Source: Pyrrhosoma nymphula
Lineage: Eukaryota; Arthropoda; Insecta; Odonata; Coenagrionidae
DNA: 64,000 nucleotides
Direction: 5' to 3'
Assembly (NCBI GenBank): GCA_963573305.1
Contig: OY754336.1
Coordinates: 18,202,699 to 18,266,698 of the forward strand
Position numbers and translations under genes: made by a program. The notes under the pieces were generated by a model, which worked only from the letters and a program-made list of their open reading frames with translations, did no database searches and was not told the origin of the DNA. Positions 59,821 to 64,000 of this stretch are shown here, in pieces (position 1 is the stretch's first letter; each line of letters starts with the position of its first letter).

Positions 59821-61408
59821 AGTCAGGAGTGCAAGTAAGAGGGAAATATAATAACATGGACTGGGACGAGATTGCTCAGAAAATTCGGATATTGTACATT
59901 TCAAGATGAGACGGAGGATATTCTCGCACTATTGTACTGACAGAAAAATGCAATATCTTTAAATAATTTATTCCCACTTACTAACACACAGAAGAATTGT
60001 TGATTTTTGACGGAGCTAAAGCTTATCTACACATCAGAATGATGGGAGGGATCATAACTCACTTCAATCAAGTATTGGCTGACATTTAAGGAATTATAAT
60101 GAGTGAATCCGCCCCCAAAAAATGTTTCTGATTTTGGGAAAAATAAATTGGAAGTTAATCATTTTGGTTTTAATTCAAACGTGCAAATAACTTTGAGCAC
60201 TACTTAAATGTTAACAAAAAATGCAAGATTACTATGATTAATATACCTTTATGAAACAAATACATTATTTGTTTCATTTCTATCCAAATTTCAGCTTTAA
60301 TGGGAGCGGAGGCTCGTGTAAGTTACTGCACGCAAATGACCATACAATCCGTATAAAAAATATCTTTTCATCGCGCTAATAACGAATGGATTCAATAAAT
60401 AATTATTCACAACATCGAGTCCATTGGACGCGTTTGATGTTATCGGCACACGGCCAGGGTAGGTCGCCCATTTCATCAACGAGAAGTAATTTGAAATAGA
60501 TTCATGGACCAAATGACATCTCATTATGTAATGACATCGTATCTGTGAGGCGATCAAGACTATTTCAGTAAGCGTGCAAGAGCAGTATTATTTGCAATGA
60601 CAGTTATAAGTTTATGACAGTTATGTTATTAATTTTTCACACATGTTTTTGGTAAAGGGGCACTCCAACGCAGTAAAGCAAAATCGAGGGCTAAAGCTAA
60701 TATCAAGAAATACGTTAAGCCTTATTTTGAGGGAAGAATTCATTTTTTATTTGAAACAAACTTCATATTTGATGTACGTGTGGCAATAAAATGCAAGTTT
60801 TACATGAGAGGGATATAAAGCAATACAAATTACAAAAAAGAGATTTAAAGCTAACGTAATTTAGCACCATTCCGAAATGAATGCCACTAGTATAAATACA
60901 TAATGCCCACTGGGACAAAAATCACACTGAAACCATATATAAGGAGTCTAACCAGAGGAAACAATTCTACTTTGAACAAGTGCCAAACTTACGTGATGAA
61001 GAAAGTGGATGCCTGTGATCAAGAATTGGTATTTTAAGTCAAGACCATCGACGCATTGTTATTAAAAATACTTTCGATGGGACTTCCGATGTGACACTCA
61101 AATTACACAGTTTATTTGACAGAAAGCAGAAAATAGCGACCAATTTCATTTGAGCTCCGAATACTTTCGACTGAAATTCCGAATTTTGCAAAAGATGTAT
61201 CTAGTATCACATACTATTACTTGGTGACTCAACGTCATTCTTCTGAAACAAAATTCAACCCGAGGAAGAGCGCAACTTTTCGGTACATTTTGAAGAGAGA
61301 TTACCTACTGAGGTCGTTACAGTGGAGCGACTTCCGGAAAACCTCCACATAGTTTCTCGTGTCATAGTCAGTAGACACCAAAACCAAACCAACCGACTCA
61401 AATGTATA
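59821..61408. other. AT-rich sequence, nothing recognised
   Basis: No gene, RNA or repeat boundary seen before the foldback cluster. Confidence 0.35.
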
Positions 61409-61549
61409 TATATAATATGCCAAGAGGGTGGCCGATAAAAATACAGAAACAGTAAAAAAGGACACTCACGAATTGAATTTCAATTTGTGAGTGTCCTTTT
61501 TTTTCTGTTTCTGTATTTTTATCGGCCACCCTCTTGGCATATTATATAT
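61409..61549. repeat. foldback 1 of the TA-linked cluster
   Basis: Near-perfect palindrome of about 65-base arms (ATATGCCAAGAGGGTGGCCG outermost, GACACTCAC near the centre) inside TA-rich ends. Its outer arm is shared with the foldback at 61699-61937. Confidence 0.9.
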
Positions 61550-61576
61550 TTATCACCCGAGTGATTTTCCAAGAAG

Positions 61577-61665
<89 letters not shown>

Positions 61666-61695
61666 ACTTCTAGGAGAATCACTCGGGTGATAATT
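61549..61695. repeat. foldback 2 with (TA)41 centre
   Basis: Arms TATCACCCGAGTGATTTTCC and its diverged complement, ending GAATCACTCGGGTGATA, flank an 82-base TA microsatellite (61578-61659). Reading frames across it are pure Tyr-Ile artefacts. Confidence 0.9.
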
Positions 61696-61698
61696 ATA

Positions 61699-61937
61699 CA
61701 ATATGCCAAGAGGGTGGCCGATAAAAATGTACAAACGGAAAAAAGAACACTCACAAATTAAAACTTCCGATATTTCGAAGGGCAGTAGCGTCCATCTTTC
61801 TCTAGGTAGGGTGATTCTTACTCTCTACCTAGAGAAAGATGGACGCTACTGTCCTTCGAAATATCGGAAGTTTTAATTTGTGAGTGTTCTTTTTTCCGTT
61901 TGTATATTTTTATCGGCCACCCTCTTGGCATATTGTA
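61699..61937. repeat. foldback 3, long near-perfect palindrome
   Basis: Arms of about 110 bases share the outer ATATGCCAAGAGGGTGGCCG module with foldback 1, then ACACTCACAAATTAAAAC, CCGATATTTCGAAGG and GTCCATCTTTCTCTAGGTAG. On the plus strand (about 61838-61875) GGAC-GCTACT-GTCC, then GAAATATC-GG, resembles stem II, GAAA, stem III and cleavage site of the hammerhead-like motif with a lost CUGANGA. Confidence 0.9.
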
Positions 61938-61960
61938 TATATATATATATATATATATAT

Positions 61961-62463
61961 AAATATTTCGTTCAAACAGGTGGTGAAAGAAAGAGGATAG
62001 GAAACACATAAAATGTGATGACACAATGGTGATGTGAATGGTTGTATGGCCGGAATGGCTCCTTTCTACTTCTTGGGCTCTGCGTGCCCCGAAACGCCTG
62101 TTCTGTATCTTTACCACTGTCTGTGTGCCTGATTCAAACTTTGCTTTCCTCTTCTGTGTACGTAATTTCTTCTCTGCCGGTGAGTGAAAATGTCCAGCGC
62201 CATCTCTCGGCGACTTTTACGGACTAATCTTGGGGGTGTTTGATTCATATAAACCCCCCGCCGATTCCAGTGTTTCTTTAGTAGTCTAGATAGCTTAGTG
62301 GTCAGAGCATCCGGCGCGAAATCGGAAGGTCCGTGGTCCCGGTCTAGACGAATTTTTTTCACTTGGAATCGGCCATCATTCCATCTTCACATCACCATTG
62401 TGTCATCACATTTTATGTGTTTCCTATCCTCTTTCTTTCACCACCTGTTTGAACGAAATATTT
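61961..62463. mobile_element. element with about 80-base inverted ends and internal tRNA-like unit
   Basis: Inverted ends 61961-62041 and 62381-62463 are nearly identical (ATTTCGTTCAAACAGGTGG outermost, then GAAAGAAAGAGGATAGG and GACACAATGGTGATG). A TA microsatellite lies just left and another about 45 bases right (62506-62537). The 340-base interior has no transposase but holds a tRNA-like sequence. Confidence 0.9.
62284..62359 (+). ncRNA. tRNA-like pseudogene, B box deleted
   Basis: Perfect 7-bp acceptor stem GTCTAGA (62284-62290) with TCTAGAC (62343-62349); a D-arm GCTTAGTGGTCAGAGC with a good A box; a 5-bp anticodon stem TCCGG/TCGGA around CGCGAAA. The T-arm is only GGTCC where GGTTCGAATCC is expected, a five- to six-base loss that removes the B box. 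A T7 terminator follows (62353-62359). So it folds as most of a tRNA but should neither be transcribed efficiently nor decode. Confidence 0.7.
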
Positions 62464-62505
62464 ATTATTTACGCCTGTGAGCGGTTTGAGTGAATGAATG
62501 AATGG

Positions 62506-62542
<37 letters not shown>

Positions 62543-62782
62543 CTGTGCCACAGGTGGGGCGGAATGAAATATACATACATAGTCAATCGATGAAAAATCA
62601 CTCGTGGTGAAAATAAAAATTAACTGAGGTGTCACAGGCGTGACAAGCTAAAAAATATAGGCACACACAAAAAAGGAAACTCACACGTTTGTTTGATATT
62701 TCGGCAGCACGACTGTCATCTTCTGGGTTGTATAGAGTAATATATATATTTATTTATTTATTCGTTGGGAAATTTTCGCCAA
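62464..62782. repeat. half-foldback relic and TA repeat
   Basis: After a TA repeat (62506-62537), 62660-62735 carries a single arm of the foldback-3 type: AAAAGGAAACTCACAC, GATATTTCGGCAG and CGACTGTCATCTTCTGGG. On the minus strand (62727-62695) this is CAGAAGATG, CAG-TCGTG-CTG, CGAAATATC, again hammerhead-like with a one-base core change. The opposite arm is missing. Confidence 0.6.
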
Positions 62783-62993
62783 TTGGCCACAAATATATAA
62801 AATAAACTTACAGGAGGTGAGGGAAAGAAATATAGATATAAAAAGGATTTGTTCTTACAGAACGTTTCCTCAGCTTTAGAAGTCTAAAGCTGAGGAAGAA
62901 CCAACCGGTCCGAAACGTTCTGTAAGAACAAATCCTTTTTACATCTATCTCTTTCTCTCACCTCCTGTAAGTTTATTATATATTTGTGGCCAA
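62783..62993. repeat. foldback with hammerhead-like core at centre
   Basis: Arms of about 95 bases from TTGGCCACAAATATATAA (62783) to its complement ending 62993, through CTTACAGGAGGTGAGGGAAAG and GGATTTGTTCTTACAGAACG. Near the centre on the plus strand: CTGAGGA (62890-62896), ACC-AACC-GGT as stem II, GAAA (62912-62915), CGTTC. This copy has G at the variable position of CUGANGA. Confidence 0.9.
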
Positions 62994-64000
62994 AAGTTAC
63001 GGATTTGGAAAGGTGGTTGCCTACTTTCAAGGAGCACATGTGCCTTAATGTTAGTAAGAGCTGGCATTCCCCGTATTTCTCCGAATCGACCGTAATCTTG
63101 AGAGCACGGACTCAGTTACGGAGTAATTTCAGACTTTTTTTTCGACTTACGCCGCACGTGTCGGAACGCATCTATTACGTAACTCGGGGACTGCCTCTAT
63201 TTAAAATACTTCGAAAAATACCTGCCCTTCTAGACCGGGCCTTAAGGGGTTTTTTGACTGGGCACCGTTTCCGCTCGTCATAAAGCCCTTATTAAAATCT
63301 CAAGTTGAGAATGACGTCTCAGGCCAATAAGAAATTCCTGAAACCTACCAGATGGAGCAGAGCAGAGGATTACAGAACACAAGTCTCGATGGACACAGTT
63401 TCACTTCCCATAGTGGTTGTAATGATCTCCCGGTAGCCATATTCACATGGGAACTCTTCCTTCAACTGTAAACTTAAATGTGAATCACATTCAAGAGGAA
63501 CAGAGCGACGCTTAAGAACGGTTAGTGCGTCCAGTCACGGCTCATCTACCATAGTGGAGGGATATCCCAGCTCGTGAAAGCCACTTATTATGCCAGCGGA
63601 AAAAATGAAAGATGAATTAAAGGCAAAGGCTTTTAATTACAAAACTGCTTTTTCAGTTAGACGGCAAAGGGTTTATTTTGATGAACATGAAAGACTTCCG
63701 TCACAAAAAATGGGTGATGTTTCTCATAAACCTGCATATGAAGTTTTTCAGTGCTGAACTACGTGCGAATGAGACATACATATTTTTAAACGATCTTGAT
63801 CGATCGTACTAAGATGGTTCACAGTCAGTTACAGGAATTCTAGATTTCCCGATCCACACTACAAAAACAATTACGTTACACGTGAAATGGCAGAATAGCC
63901 CAACGCATGCTTAGAAAAGCTACCCAGTGCATGACTGGCGTGGTGATAAAGATGATAACTCAGATATTAGAATAATACAATTAGGGATGATCTTACTTCA
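62994..64000. other. no gene recognised
   Basis: A 99-codon plus-strand frame begins inside the foldback (62984-63283) and has no domain. The rest shows no recognisable element. Confidence 0.4.

Noticed and set aside
61519..61761. Tyr-Ile repeat frames on both strands
   Set aside because: Direct read-out of the TA microsatellite.
61409..62993. Possible CRISPR-like array from regularly repeated palindromes
   Set aside because: Repeats are long inverted repeats with TA microsatellites in eukaryotic DNA, with no short direct repeats and spacers and no cas genes.

Overview
This is eukaryotic, almost certainly arthropod and probably insect, nuclear DNA. The basis is a dense mixture of tRNA-derived SINEs, decayed non-LTR retrotransposons, a Penelope-like element fragment, hAT and TTAA-flanked DNA elements and many foldback (long inverted repeat) elements in AT-rich DNA, with no bacterial-style gene packing. 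I cannot name the species. I found no convincing host protein-coding exon: every protein similarity I can defend is a remnant of a mobile-element protein. The window reads as intergenic or intronic sequence.

Layout. 0-12 kb: AT-rich DNA with GC-rich purine/pyrimidine-skewed islands near 1 kb and 8.5 kb, two foldbacks near 4.3 and 4.8 kb, a jockey-like LINE remnant at 10.9-11.3 kb and a SINE at 12.0-12.2 kb. 12-24 kb: a Penelope-like GIY-YIG nuclease fragment (14.1 kb), a GC-rich island (15 kb), a TTAA-flanked element broken by an inverted LINE that is itself broken by a small palindrome (16.1-17.7 kb), a three-level foldback nest (19.6-21.3 kb) and an intact short copy of the TTAA element (22.9-23.4 kb). 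24-43 kb: a long decayed LINE (25.4-27.0 kb), three pieces of a second LINE family (29.6, 32.3 and 34.0-34.7 kb), further islands, a possible LTR end with primer-binding site (39.1 kb) and a second SINE (43.0 kb). 43-53 kb: mostly unrecognised sequence with islands, dispersed repeats shared with 7.5-9.5 kb, and a 112-base tandem duplication. 53.8-57.8 kb: a decayed hAT transposon with 8-base target duplications, its transposase split by a 2.2-kb element with ACAAGT-rich ends that carries a tRNA-like box pair. 61.4-63.0 kb: a run of foldbacks joined by TA microsatellites.

Main theme. In both orientations and at more than ten places, mostly inside foldbacks and once just after the Penelope-like nuclease fragment, the sequence shows the layout of a minimal type-I hammerhead ribozyme: CUGANGA, a short stem, GAAA, a tiny stem III and a U-H cleavage site. 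Penelope-like elements are known to carry hammerheads. Here the motif is scattered over several otherwise dissimilar foldback families, which may mean that short ribozyme-bearing RNAs have been copied back repeatedly.
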